From the NCBI GenBank assembly GCA_013400975.1, contig WBMZ01011907.1, forward strand, positions 62,001 to 126,000: a DNA stretch of 64,000 bases. Direction: 5' to 3'. The notes under the pieces were generated by a model that searched no databases, had not been told where the DNA came from, and saw only the letters and a program-made list of their open reading frames with translations. Position numbers and translations under genes: made by a program. Shown one piece after another: positions 1 to 10,259 of this stretch; the first letter of the stretch is position 1, and the number at the start of each line of letters is the position of its first letter. This stretch comes from Atrichornis clamosus. Taxonomy: Eukaryota; Chordata; Aves; Passeriformes; Menuridae.

Positions 1-458
1 CCTTCCCACCTCTGACAACTACAACAAACCAAATGCTCTCGGGGCAGGGCTGTGCCCAACTGCACTGCCCTGGCCACATGCAATGACATTTTGAATACCC
101 AAGGTGGAAATGGAGAAAGCATTAATGCCCTGTATCAGATCCCTCTGCTGTCCAGCAGCTGCTCTGGCACCCAGGCAGCTCCCATGGAGCCACTGTCACC
201 CCACGGAAAGGACAGGGGAGGCTCCTCCAGCAACCTCGGACCTGTGCCCAGGGGCAGACCCACCCAGCCATGCAGGGTGATGAAAACATGCTCCTTGCTG
301 CCTTCTTGTCCCCAGCTGTCACTTGAACATCACTCCTGACATGATTGGGGTATGCCACAATGACGGCCAAAACACCATCCACAAATTCTGCCCACTAAGC
401 TGGTGATGTTCCTAACATTTCTGGGTGGTGATTCCCTTCTGCCTGGTGATGGCCAGAA
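1..458. other. Unique non-coding sequence, no feature seen
   Basis: Moderately GC-rich sequence before the first CR1 copy. Open frames on both strands are under 100 codons and show no domain. A pyrimidine-rich stretch ending in CCCCAG near 315 resembles a splice acceptor, but the frame after it stays open only briefly, so I do not call an exon. Confidence 0.6.
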
Positions 459-685
459 CAGAATCACAGGATCGTTTGGGTTGGAAAACACCTCTAAGCT
501 CACCAAGTCCAGCCATTCCCCAGCACTACCAAGGCCACCACTGACCCATGTCCCCAAGTGCCACGTCCACACGGTTCTTAAATATCTCCAGGGATGGGGA
601 CTCTACCCCTGCCCTGGGCAGCTGTGCAAGGGCTGGACAGCCCTTTCCAGGAAGGAATTTCTTCCAATGCTTGACCTTACACAGA
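459..685 (-). mobile_element. CR1 LINE fragment, 3' end, antisense
   Basis: This is the 3' terminal part of a bird CR1 retrotransposon inserted on the - strand. On the + strand it starts with the inverted terminal motif GAATCACAGGATC, followed by GGGTTGGAAAACACCTC, and then CTCCAGGGATGGGGACTC near 590. The segment after that, with its GGGCAGC motif and CTTCCAATGCTTGACC, is the usual upstream part of the 3' untranslated region. The copy is severely 5' truncated, as most CR1 copies are, and its many substitutions suggest an old insertion. It cannot encode reverse transcriptase. Confidence 0.9.
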
Positions 686-1189
686 CTCAGCAGTTTGGCT
701 TTTGAAGGACACTGCTCTCCTGAAACCAGCCTGTCTGCAGTACCCAAGGCTGTGGTAACCTGTGCGTGGAGGCTGTTGTAAAACCTCAGTAATTCCCACT
801 GATTCTAAGGAAGTTGTTGTGAATTACTGAATCTGTCAGGTTAGCAGCACGAGAGCAAACTGTTCAAACATACAGAACAATGCTTCACAAAATGCAATTT
901 AACTTATTTTCTTAATTGTGGTCTGATTCTGATTTAGGCTAATTCATAACAGATTATGAACTCTATTATGTAATTGGAAAAATGGCCATAAAACTTTCAC
1001 AATGCTAGAGAGGTTTTTGGTTGCTTGGTTTTTCACACTCCATTGCTTACAAGGGCTGGCACACACATGGCTGGGCCCGTGTCCCCCATGTGCCCCCCAC
1101 AGACACAGCCTCGCTCCTTGCAGCAAACAAAGCCATTTATCGAGCACTGGGGCTGCTCTCTGAGGGACTGAGAAAAGGACACAGATCCT
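686..1189. other. Unique sequence, AT-rich in its centre
   Basis: The part from about 790 to 1010 is AT-rich, with runs such as AACTTATTTTCTTAATTG, and could be a weak non-coding element. The flanks are GC-balanced. No repeat or exon is recognised. Confidence 0.5.
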
Positions 1190-1380
1190 CCATGGAGAAG
1201 CTGAGGCACATCACGGTGTGGCCAGGTATTGCCCCAGCCCTGGAAGTGTCCAAGGCCAGGCTGGACAGGGCTTGGAGCAACCTGGTCTAGGGGAAGGTGT
1301 CCCTGCCCCTGGCAGGGGCTGGGAAGGGATGAGCGCTACGGTCCTTCCATCGCAAACCATTCTGGGACTGTATGATGAGG
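1190..1380 (+). mobile_element. CR1 LINE fragment, 3' end, sense
   Basis: A sense-oriented, 5' truncated CR1 tail. The diagnostic block TGGAAGTGTCCAAGGCCAGG begins at 1241. It is followed by the CTTGGAGCAACCTGGTCTAG block, the GGTGTCCCTGCCC block, and the terminal CAAACCATTCTGGGACTGTA. The 5' boundary is uncertain because 1190-1235 is diverged. The small number of changes in the core suggests a bird-lineage CR1 subfamily of moderate age. Confidence 0.9.
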
Positions 1381-2170
1381 ACGGCTGCCTCTGACCGGGG
1401 GGCTCCTCTGGGTCACATCCTGCTCGGCCTCCTGGCTTGGGAGAGGATGGACCAACAGCGACAGCACACGGGAAGGAGACATCCTCAGCATCTCAGGGAG
1501 GGAATTCCCCAGCAAAGGATTGCAGCAGGACACGGAATTGTTACATTTTAAATCCTGGGTTCAAGTTTTTTTACCCTGAGTGTGCACCAGTGATGGGGCC
1601 TGGGTGTGCAGCCACTGTCCAGAACTGGCTGTTGGAGCTGTAATTGGTTTTCAACGATTGTATCTTTCCCTGTGTTATTGCTGTACATGGCTGGGTTTTG
1701 TACGATACTGAAAATCAATAAAAATGCATGAAAAAATGTTCTCCCACCCCCCTTAAAAGTTAAATAATCTTGTTAGGATTCTGGCACCATTATTTTAAAT
1801 CAGTTAGTCTGTGTTTTTCATCTCGAGCTGGAGACACGCCGGGGTTTCCCGCAGGACCCGGCTGCGGAGCCAGTGCCACGAGAGCCCCTGCCCCTCTGAC
1901 ACACACAAGTCCAAGGTGGTGTCACCTCTGCCACCACAGACACTCCGGCTTACACAGAGGAGTCACACCCAGGAGGGACACCGACTCTCCCCCAGTTATG
2001 GGACTGCCCCTGGCAGGAGCAGCCAGTGCTCCGTGCCAGGACAGGGCCCCTCAGGCTGCTCCCATGTCCCTCTGCACGGCTCCTCAGGACCAGCATCAGC
2101 AAACGTGTTCCCAAACTTAACTCTGTCACCAACATGGTGTTTTGTTTCCTGACATATACAACAAACCATG
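1381..2170. other. Unique sequence holding a candidate polyadenylation site
   Basis: Sequence between two CR1 copies. The AT-rich section at 1620-1770 contains a plausible 3' processing site, listed separately. The rest has only short overlapping frames, and nothing else is recognised. Confidence 0.5.
1639..1745 (+). terminator. Candidate polyadenylation site on the + strand
   Basis: A canonical AATAAA hexamer lies at 1717-1722. Four TGTA motifs, the binding sequence of cleavage factor Im, lie just upstream at 1639, 1659, 1682 and 1699. A T-bearing segment (TGTTCTCCC) follows the hexamer. This layout is typical of a real vertebrate 3' end, and chance AATAAA copies rarely have all three parts. 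No coding exon is visible upstream in the window, so the transcript could be a long non-coding RNA or a gene whose last exon is entirely untranslated. The call is inferential. Confidence 0.35.
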
Positions 2171-2503
2171 GAACTGTAGAACCTTTGGGTACGAAGGGAC
2201 TTTAAAGCCCATCTCATTCCAACTCCCTGCCATGGGCAGGAACACCTCCTGGGTTGCTCCAAGCCCTGTCCAACCTGGCCTTGGACACTTCCAGGGATGG
2301 GGCAGCCACAGCTTCTCTGGGCACCCTGTGCCAGGGCCTCAACAATCTCACAGAGAAGAATTGCTTCCCAATATCCCATCTAATCCTGCCCTCTGTCAGT
2401 GGGAAGCCATTCCTCCTTGTCCAAAGTCCCTCTCCAGCTCTCTTGGAGCCTCTTTGGGCACTGGAAGGGGCTCTAATGTCTCCCTGGAGCCTTCTCTTTT
2501 CCA
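2171..2503 (-). mobile_element. CR1 LINE fragment, 3' end, antisense
   Basis: A longer antisense CR1 tail. From left to right on the + strand it shows AACCTTTGGGTACGAAGGGAC, the CTGCCATGGGCAGGAACACC block, the CAACCTGGCCTTGGACACTT block, CCAGGGATGGGGCAGCCAC, and the CCCAATATCCCATCTAATCC block. The last block is normally followed by the end of the reverse-transcriptase frame, but this copy stops first and no catalytic part is present. It shares this layout closely with the copy at 13710-13961. Confidence 0.92.
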
Positions 2504-3028
2504 ATTGAACCTAAAGAGAATAAAAGTAGGAAAAAAACCCCACCACAATTTATTTACTCTCCACTCCAGATTAGGCTTGGGATAGAGATGCTACAGGAGG
2601 TAATGAGCGTGATGAGATGAGAACAGGGGAGCCACTTAAGGAGATTAAGGGATTCAGGGCAGTGTAACTGCAAGGGCTGATGGCCTGGCCGTGGCCATTC
2701 ACAGCTCCAGGAACAGGAGCCTGACCTGCTGCTGCACTCGGCCACCAAACCGGGCAGTGGAGACAGTGTCAAGGGAATGGCCCAGCTGGACAAGGGCAGG
2801 ACACTCACGGACACCCGCAGCACCCCACCACGGGTCATACTGACCCCTGGGAGCCCTGCTACAGCCTCATCCCCTTTGGATACAGGGATATGAATCCACT
2901 GGTTCTTTCTGGTTCAGCAACTGACCATCAAACCCAGTGCTTGAAAGGAGTGTTTCATGTTAAATGGAAACATTTATATTCCTGAGGAAAAGCTAAAAAT
3001 ATTTCGGGTTTGGTAAGAATATTTTGTG

Positions 3029-3053
3029 AAATGAAAGGAAAAACCTTTCATTT
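3029..3053. repeat. Perfect 10-bp inverted repeat with 5-nt A loop
   Basis: The arms AAATGAAAGG (3029-3038) and CCTTTCATTT (3044-3053) are exact reverse complements separated by five A residues. It lies in an AT-rich block. As RNA it would form a compact hairpin. As DNA it could be a dimeric protein site. The flanking bases do not extend the pairing, and it is too short for a microRNA precursor. Confidence 0.8.
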
Positions 3054-3682
3054 GAACTGTGGAGTTTTAAAAAAAGTTATGTTTCAAAAGAAAACCTTGT
3101 TAACAAAACACAGAGATTTTAATTTTTTCTGATTTTTCTAAAATATCTTCACTTTTGTTAAATCTCTTCCATTTAACATAGCTTGCAAACTTTTAAAAAC
3201 TGTTTTTCTGGAAATAAATTATTTCCCCCTATGTCTGGGTCCCTCCAGGATCCTCTGCTCCACGACGAACACACACTCGTCTCCGAGTTCAGAGTGTTTT
3301 GTCATGGTAGCCTGGCTCCACAGTTTGGAATTCCTCAGGAATTAAAGCCTTACATAAACAAAGCATTTAACTCCATTACAATATAATAATGATTTTTAAA
3401 CAACTTTGTAATAGGTTCTGTAACATTTTTTTAAAGTGCATGTTATTGTTCTGTCGCGGTTTCCTTCGCTCCGTAACAGCCCAGTCAAAGCAACAGATAC
3501 GAAGGTAAACACAACTGGGAAGGTGCCGAGTGCTACGTGGCCCCTTTCCCAGGTTTAGAACTTGCTTTTCCCAACTGCCAGCTGCTCCATAGACAGGCCA
3601 TGCTAATTGTGGGACAACTTATGTATTCTTAAACTAAAATATTTTTCAGTTAAAGCAATGCATAAATTATTTATTCATTTGT

Positions 3683-3690
3683 ATTTGCAT
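3683..3690. promoter_or_regulatory. Octamer (POU) motif
   Basis: ATTTGCAT, the reverse form of the POU-factor octamer ATGCAAAT, in an AT-rich context. Confidence 0.4.
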
Positions 3691-5456
3691 TTAAATACTT
3701 GAAAAATGTCCAAATTAACTGCTTTGAAAATCGTTCCAAAATTTCCCCCTAGGCTGTGACCTTGTGGCCAAGTTTAATCTCAAAGCAAATTGAAAGAAGG
3801 GTTTACAACGAACACGTCCAAGGGCTCTGGAGGTGCTTTGCTTCAGAGAACTAGCACAGCCCTGCAAACTCAGCTGAGCACTGGGTTTATGGCCACGCTT
3901 GGGGTTCAGACTGGGGGTTTCCACCATAGTACCCAAGTCTAGAGTTGAGAACCCAAGATTTTGTTGGGGAGGTTTTATTCATCCGACTTGGTGTCTTCCT
4001 TAAAGCTCCTGCCATACCCAGCTCAGTCTTCCATTAAAAAACCTTCCCAGTGCTCATGGTTGTGGTGGAAAGCACCAAGTATTAGAAAACAGAATTCCAA
4101 GGAAAATAGGAACTGTATCAGTTTTAATATTCTGTACGTATTTGTGTCAAATCTGCGCGTTAGGGAGCTCAGCTCAAGGCCATGGCAGCGGGTTTATCCC
4201 ACATCCCCTCCAACCCTGCACGTGCCTACACCCAGTTCGGCACCCATGGCCCGAGCGTGGCACCTCACGGCCCCGGGCTCAGCTCCCAGCCTGAACACGG
4301 AGCTCCAAACCAAACACCATCAGGGTCTGGTCCCCGTGGCAAGCTTAGCTGCAGGCTTGTCCTTCCTTCGTCATAAATCTGGTTTCTGCAAACAGCAGAA
4401 ATTACAGCAGATTAATTCCTTACACCATCCCTGGCAAGGAGAACTGCTGGGAGGGAAGGGAGGCAGCCCAGGCACTGCTCTAAGATCTCAGCCAGCTGCA
4501 AAATGTCAGGACCCAGCAAGAGAGGTGGTTTCCCGACAATGTGTGTCCTGATACCACTTCCCCCACATCAGGGGGAGCGCTCCCATGCTCACAACTATTC
4601 TCCTTTCAGGGACAGAATGAAGAAAACAGATATAGAAGAGAACTCTTAAATGTGCAGAAGAGTTTGTCTGTCAAACCTTTGGTGGAACACACATGTAACT
4701 ACATAAGTATCCAAGAGATCTGTTTTATTTAATATTTAAAATTAATAATAAAATTCAGTCTAAGTGAAGAGAGCAGGATGGACCCGAGCTTGGGGTACCT
4801 AACCTTGCAACCAACTCAGCACCTCACCTGTGTGCATCAGCTCTCTGAGTGGCTCTCAAAGTCTGCAGACTTCCAAGATGGGGAATGACTCAGGATTTGG
4901 GCCCCACACTAGTTTAACCTCTAGATTTGGGTCATGGTATGCTCTGAAAAACCTCACACGTCCTTACTGGAGCCCTGGCAGGGAGGTGAGCCCAGCACAC
5001 CGAGTGTGTGCGGCTGTGCAGGCTCTGGACAAGGGGCAGAGGCTGTCACTGCACCCGAGACACGAACCACGTGACAACGACCACCAAACGTGTTGCTGAA
5101 ACAGGGGTGGAAAGGAGCTGTCATGCTGTAGTTGCTATTTCTTTTATGCCATTTTGTCAGTGTGTGATTCTTTACAAACCCTTAGAGAAAACATCCCAAG
5201 TCTTCCCCTTCCCCAAACACTCATGTCAATTTATATAAACCAACACCATTTACTAAGAAAAGCAAAAATATTAAACAGAGATCTAAAAAGCACAGGAGGC
5301 ATTTCAGTTCCCTGTAAATAAGTTTAAAACTTGAAGATAGAAAAAGAAATTAAATGCCAATCCAGAGCAAATAGTTCTGGCTAGTAATTTCTCTGGCACA
5401 GCTTGCTTGCTTCCTGCCAGCCTTCTGAGGTACTGGACAATCCCAAAGGACATTCA

Positions 5457-5617
5457 CTCACAGAAGCTGTGGCTGCCCCATCCCTGGAAGTGTCCAAGGC
5501 CAGGTTGGACAGGGCTTGGAAAAACCTGGTCTAGTGGAAGGTGTCCCTGCCCATGGCAGGGAGTGGAACTGGATAAGCTTTAAGGTCCTTTCCTACCCAA
5601 ACCATTCTTGGATTCTG
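5457..5617 (+). mobile_element. CR1 LINE fragment, 3' end, sense
   Basis: A sense CR1 tail of about 160 bp. It runs from AGAAGCTGTGGCTGCCCC through GGAAGTGTCCAAGGCCAGG and the GGTGTCCCTGCCCATGGC block to the terminal CCAAACCATTCTTGGATTC. The core is close to other passerine-type copies in the window (15454-15675 and 22409-22590), so these probably belong to one subfamily. Confidence 0.93.
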
Positions 5618-5984
5618 GGCCAGCAGGATAAGGAGACTATCAAGGCCTCCACTGCTACTTCAGACACTTCTCACTGCAGGGTCTCTGGGTCAGAGCTCTC
5701 TGAGAGCCACAATCTCTGCTTCAATTCCTTCTCCTGGCTTAGGGGCAGCCCATGCTCAAGCACAGAAAATTAAAAGATTTTGTCAGGGAATGGCTCTGGG
5801 TTGGGAGAGAGGTTGGGGTGCCAGTGGGAGCAGCACCCCTGCCCTGCAGTGCATACATACCAACAGTAAGTTACCCCCCCTTACTCCTTCCTAGAGCAGC
5901 ACTAAGTGACCCCTGGGTCCCTGCCTGTTTCCTCTCCTCCGGTCATTTACTGCCCTCTTTTTAACATTCTCCAATTGCTGTGTC

Positions 5985-6245
5985 CACGACTCCGGCTCCT
6001 GCACGGCAGCGAGGGGCGGCTGACGGCCCGGCCGTGCCCTCACACTGTGAGCAGCAGGAGCACGGTCCCGGCACAAGCACAGAGCCAAGACGGTGCTCCG
6101 GCAGCACGGATCTGTCTCCTGTAAATAACCCTCAGATTTCACAAGGATTATTTAGACTTTCTGATGAAACTGCAGAAATGCCACTGCGGCGGCCACGCGC
6201 CCAATCAGGCAGCGGCTCCCTGACCCCGGCCTCTCCACGGCACCG
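5985..6245. promoter_or_regulatory. Short CpG-enriched segment
   Basis: CpG is denser than in the surroundings, for example GGGGCGGCTGACGGCCCGG near 6013 and GCGGCGGCCACGCGCCC near 6186. It is interrupted by an AT-rich stretch at 6115-6175. It may be a small CpG islet, and it is too weak to call a promoter. Confidence 0.3.
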
Positions 6246-8384
6246 CTGCTACGAGCTTCAAGGGGAAAAACCCTCCTTGTCTCTCGTTATCCCTTTTTTT
6301 ATGATCTAGGATTCTGTTAATAATGACTCTGTGTTACATAAAACAGATACATTAATGTCACCAAGTCCCAAAAGTACTGAATCAAGCTGACTCCTTCAGA
6401 AAGGAAGAAAGTAACAGATATGAGCCTTAATAAGAGTGCGGATCCGAAGGATGGGAAGGGCTCCACCAGATCGCTTTCTCCTTCCTATTTGAAATGGGGG
6501 ATTTAAAGGGCCATGCAGCTGGAGAAGATCAGAGTCGTGGCAAGATGACTGTGAACACGCCATCAAAGGGAGCAAATCAAACGTGATTTTAGGTGGTGTT
6601 GCAAAGGCACGCTCAGCCTGCTCCACCTGCCCGCTCCGCTCCCAGTTGCTAATGGGGAAAAGAAATGGAGAGGCTCGGCAGCCCCACAACCTGGCACTCA
6701 CCTTTCATCTCTGGAATGAAAGTGCTGGCTTAGACCAGCAGCTCTGGAGAAATAAGTTGTCTGGACTCAGTTTAGAGGAAAAAGTGGCCAAATCTTTGAC
6801 CTACGCACATGACTGAGGCTATTTCTATTCCTCTACAGCTGGAGCAGATGTTACAATTAAAAGCAACACCCAGTGATCGCTAGTGCTTGACAAATATTAA
6901 AATAGAACAAAACCTCTAATCAGAGGGATGAAAACATTTAGTGGCAAAACAAGTCATGTCTGAAAGCTTCAGAAAAGAAAAGCCAGGACAGTCTGGCCAA
7001 GTTATCTGTGACAGAACAGGACGCAGAAGAGTAGTGTGATCAGAATCAAACACAGCTGGTCTCTCACAGATACAGGGTGCACACCTGGGTATCAAAGCCC
7101 CTGTGAATAATACCCAGAGAATGTGAGAATTCATCAATAAATTTGTAAGTAATTGCAAGTAGCTTAAGGAAAGAAATACGATATGAAAACCAAAGTCATG
7201 TTTGCTGAATCTTGCTTGGCCAGGCGTCAGAGGGTTTCCACCAGCCAGAGGCAGGGCAGGTGTTCGGATTCCCACCTTGGTGAATTTGTGAAAGGGTAAA
7301 ATCCTAAGGCCAAGATGAGGCTATAAAAACACACAGCATACTTTGCAGAGTAGCACCAACACTTAAGGCTGGATTTGGCCCAATGAAAACCCGAAGGGAA
7401 AACCTTGGGCCCAATGGGGTCCCGGAGTGGTGCTCCAGAAAGAGGGAATCAAGGCAGGAAAGTGCCATCAGCCACAGTGAATGCAATGAGGACTTACCTC
7501 ACGGACATATGTAACAAACAAGGAATAAATCTAAATTAATGGTAAAGGTCTGAGTGACAGACTTCTGTTTCCTCCTCTCTCCTGGCCTGCTGAGCCTGGA
7601 ACCCACAGGAGTGGAAGGAGGTCCATGGACAGCAGCTGTGTCCATAACAGGTGAGGGATCACTGGGCAAAGCCAGCAACACAAATCATGGGATTGGGGAG
7701 TATGAGAGAGGGGAAAGCAGAAGGTTATTCCTTAGGAAACCTTCCCCAGGCTCCACAACACATCCCCCTGTTCCTGGTCTGTACCAGAACCACCTCTCCC
7801 AGCAGAGCCTGGGAACAGCTCTATACCAGTGCTCAAGTGCCATTCAGACTCATCTGTACAAACAAATCCAAATTCAACTCCCCTGACAGAGATCCTCCAG
7901 AGGATTAGGTCTATTAAAATTTGTATTTTGCAATTACTTCAGTTTGCTTTGCTTCTTTTCAAGCTTTTATGCTAAATTACATGGATGGAAGATCAAGCTT
8001 TGTTTAAAAGATCTGTTTTTTCTGGGTTGTCCCACTGGTGGAACAAATTTTAAATCGTGATACACTCACCATTTTGATTGATAGGGTCACTTTTTAACCA
8101 GCCTGTGTGTATTTAATAGAGCAAAATCTGATTTAATCTACTAATTTCTAATTTGACATAAATAAAGAACACGACACATTAGCCATATTTCTTAATGCCC
8201 TACTATAAGATGCTCAAACTGGAATGAGGTTTGTGTTTATGCAGCACACCATGACACAGCAGCCACCACCACTTTTGGAGGAAAAAAGCTACATCTCTGT
8301 GTCTCTGTTCCAAATTCATAGAGTACCAGTTCTGATCTCAGAGTAGTATGAGAATTGATTTGTGAACAACCAAAAGTAGAATGT

Positions 8385-8575
8385 AAGTGCTAGGTGCAAT
8401 TATTTCAAGCGCTATCTCATGACGATGGCAGATAGGACTTAGACAGCAACGAGACTAAAATCGTGGTTATTTCATTATTGCATAGACAATGCCAGCCCTC
8501 AAAGCATGCCAGGCATTTTCCAGATCAGAGGAAAGTGTGATCCCTGCTCTCAGAGTGCCTAATCTAAAAAGTCAA
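8385..8575 (+). repeat. Possible ancient interspersed repeat (SINE-like)
   Basis: The part GATCCCTGCTCTCAGAGTGC followed by CTAATCTAAAA resembles the block GTCCCTGCCC-caaagagcttacaatcta found in old amniote SINE-type repeats. The match is by eye and only over the right half. The left half, from GTGCTAGGTGCAATTATTT, fits less well. A search against an amniote repeat library would settle it. Confidence 0.35.
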
Positions 8576-9681
8576 AGATGAAAAGAGGGAAAGGAACTCA
8601 GGATACAAAGGAATCTATGTAGTGACAGGTCCCAGCTTGTTATTTTAATTAAAAATATGCTAAATCCTTCTTTTTGCCTCTTTCAGCCCTCTCATTCCGG
8701 ATCTAAGCTTCAATTCTAATGTCCACATAACCTCCCTAATCATCCACCGCTACCTCCACATAAAGGAGCTCTTTGGAGCTGGGGTCAGTCTGGGAACAGG
8801 GTACGTTGTGGAGGGTGATACTGGGAAGGATGACAGACCCCAAGGACTGGAAATCCAACAGATCCAGCCCAAACGTGCTTCCAGAGAACCATGCACGTCC
8901 TGCCAACAGGGGCCTGGAATTTGAAGGCTTCTTGTGACTTACAGGGGGTAAATTGAAGAAAAGCTGCAGCAGTGGCTCCCCTGCACCTGCATCTGGGTGC
9001 AGCTTGGGAAGGGCATTTGCTGCCCTAAACTCACCTCAGAAGTCCCTGATGTCCTGAGATGGACCATCAAATCCCCTGAGCCTAACACATAAAAACCTAC
9101 GATTAGAGTGAGCCAGCAGTGTCGTGCTAGTGTAAATCTTGTCCAAGAGTTTTACTGGGGCTCAGAGATCCCACTGCCCCCTTCCTGCTGGCATGCCCCA
9201 AACTCGAGGCAAACGTCTCCTGGCACCGCTGCCTGCGCCCGCTCCCTGGCTGCCCCCGGAGCCCACGGGATATTCCTTCAGATGTCTAACAAGCGTTGAA
9301 CACAACTGAGGTTTAGAGAGAGACAGAAATCAATACGGCAGCTTCCAGCAGGCACGCTGAGGGATTAGCTGTCCCACGGAACAGCACAGGCGGCTCAATG
9401 GGAGAGTCATGACTCCGAATATCGCACAAGGTTTATGAGGCTGCAGAGCAGCCTCTGGCCTTGATAACCCCCAGCTGGCCGGAGGAAAGGCCGGCAGTGG
9501 AAACACAGGCCTGCAGCAGCCCTACTCCAGTGCAGTGGGAGCAGCGCCCTCGGCAGTGGGAGGACACCAGCGGCCCAGAGGTCACTCTCAGCACTGCCCA
9601 GCCATCCGTGTTTTCCACACCTCTGCTGCAGCTGGGGGATACATTTCAGGTCTGCAGCTTTAAATGGAACAACCCAGAAAA

Positions 9682-9745
9682 GTTATGGGCTCCCCATCCC
9701 TAGAAGTGTTCAAGGCCAGGTTGGATGGGGCTTGGAGCAACCTGG
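9682..9745 (+). mobile_element. CR1 LINE fragment, short sense piece
   Basis: Only the centre of the 3' region survives, from TGGGCTCCCCATCCC through AGAAGTGTTCAAGGCCAGG to GGAGCAACCTGG. The usual GGTGTCCCTGCCC block and the terminal repeat are missing. The copy is therefore truncated at both ends, or its 3' part was deleted. A CpG island begins about 100 bp downstream. Confidence 0.85.
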
Positions 9746-9872
9746 AGCTCACACCACCAGAAACCTTCTCTTTCGCTCCAGAATCCTTGGTGGGAGCCAT
9801 GCTATTGGCCCACCCTGGCCCTCCTGCTCTGAGGCTGCCCCACAGGGCAGCACGCTGGGGCGGTGGGTTCCA

Positions 9873-9889
9873 GCCGGCCACTGGCCGGC
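9873..9889. repeat. 17-bp GC-rich palindrome
   Basis: GCCGGCCA and TGGCCGGC are exact reverse complements around a single C. It sits at the left part of the CpG island. Confidence 0.8.
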
Positions 9890-10212
9890 CCGTGGCCCCT
9901 GCCCGGGGCTGGGAGGGTACGGCCTGTCCCGTGCCTGGCCGGGCCCGAGCGCGGTCAGACGGCCCTGCCGTGGCCATCGCTGTGGGCGAGGATCAGCCTC
10001 CGGCCCCAGGAGCGCCGGTCCCCTCACGAGACCATCAACCTGCCCCTGCCCCGCTTTAGCCTAAAACACGAGCGCCACGCGGGCCCCCGTGCCGCGCTGC
10101 CAGAGCCACCAGCCCCTCCTGCAGCGCTCCTTATCCAAGGCAGTGTCACCGCAGCTTTACGGTCAGCACTGCCGGCTCCAGCCCCGCGCCGCAGCGCTCG
10201 GAGCACAGCCAG

Positions 10213-10259
10213 GCTTCCCGCCCGGAGCTGCCTCCCGCCCGGAGCCGCCTCCCGACCCC
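10213..10259 (+). repeat. 17-bp GC-rich tandem repeat, about 2.7 copies
   Basis: The unit GCCTCCCGCCCGGAGCC is present at 10213-10229 (two changes), 10230-10246 (exact) and in part at 10247-10259. It lies at the right end of the CpG island and resembles short GC-box-like minisatellites seen in promoters. Confidence 0.8.

Larger units (their letters stand above)
2504..5456. other. Unique sequence with an AT-rich block, a hairpin and an octamer motif
   Basis: About 3 kb without a recognised repeat. The 2940-3200 and 3380-3720 parts are AT-rich and resemble non-coding element sequence. A perfect 10-bp inverted repeat lies at 3029-3053 and an octamer motif at 3683-3690. The 3960-5240 part is GC-balanced and holds a 196-codon frame on the + strand (3961-4551) without low-complexity or domain features. 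I treat that frame as chance. Confidence 0.5.
5618..9681. other. Unique sequence, about 4 kb, mostly featureless
   Basis: Contains a short CpG-enriched stretch around 5985-6245, followed within it by an AT-rich segment (6115-6175). The 6830-8200 part is AT-rich, and a possible ancient repeat lies at 8385-8575. No exon or recognisable young repeat is seen. Open frames are under 120 codons. Confidence 0.5.

Noticed and set aside
295..330. Pyrimidine tract plus CCCCAG resembling a splice acceptor
   Set aside because: No long open frame, no matching donor or conserved frame follows. Single acceptor-like strings are common.
3961..4551. 196-codon open frame, + strand
   Set aside because: No domain or codon pattern, and it is broken by context on both sides. 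Treated as chance.
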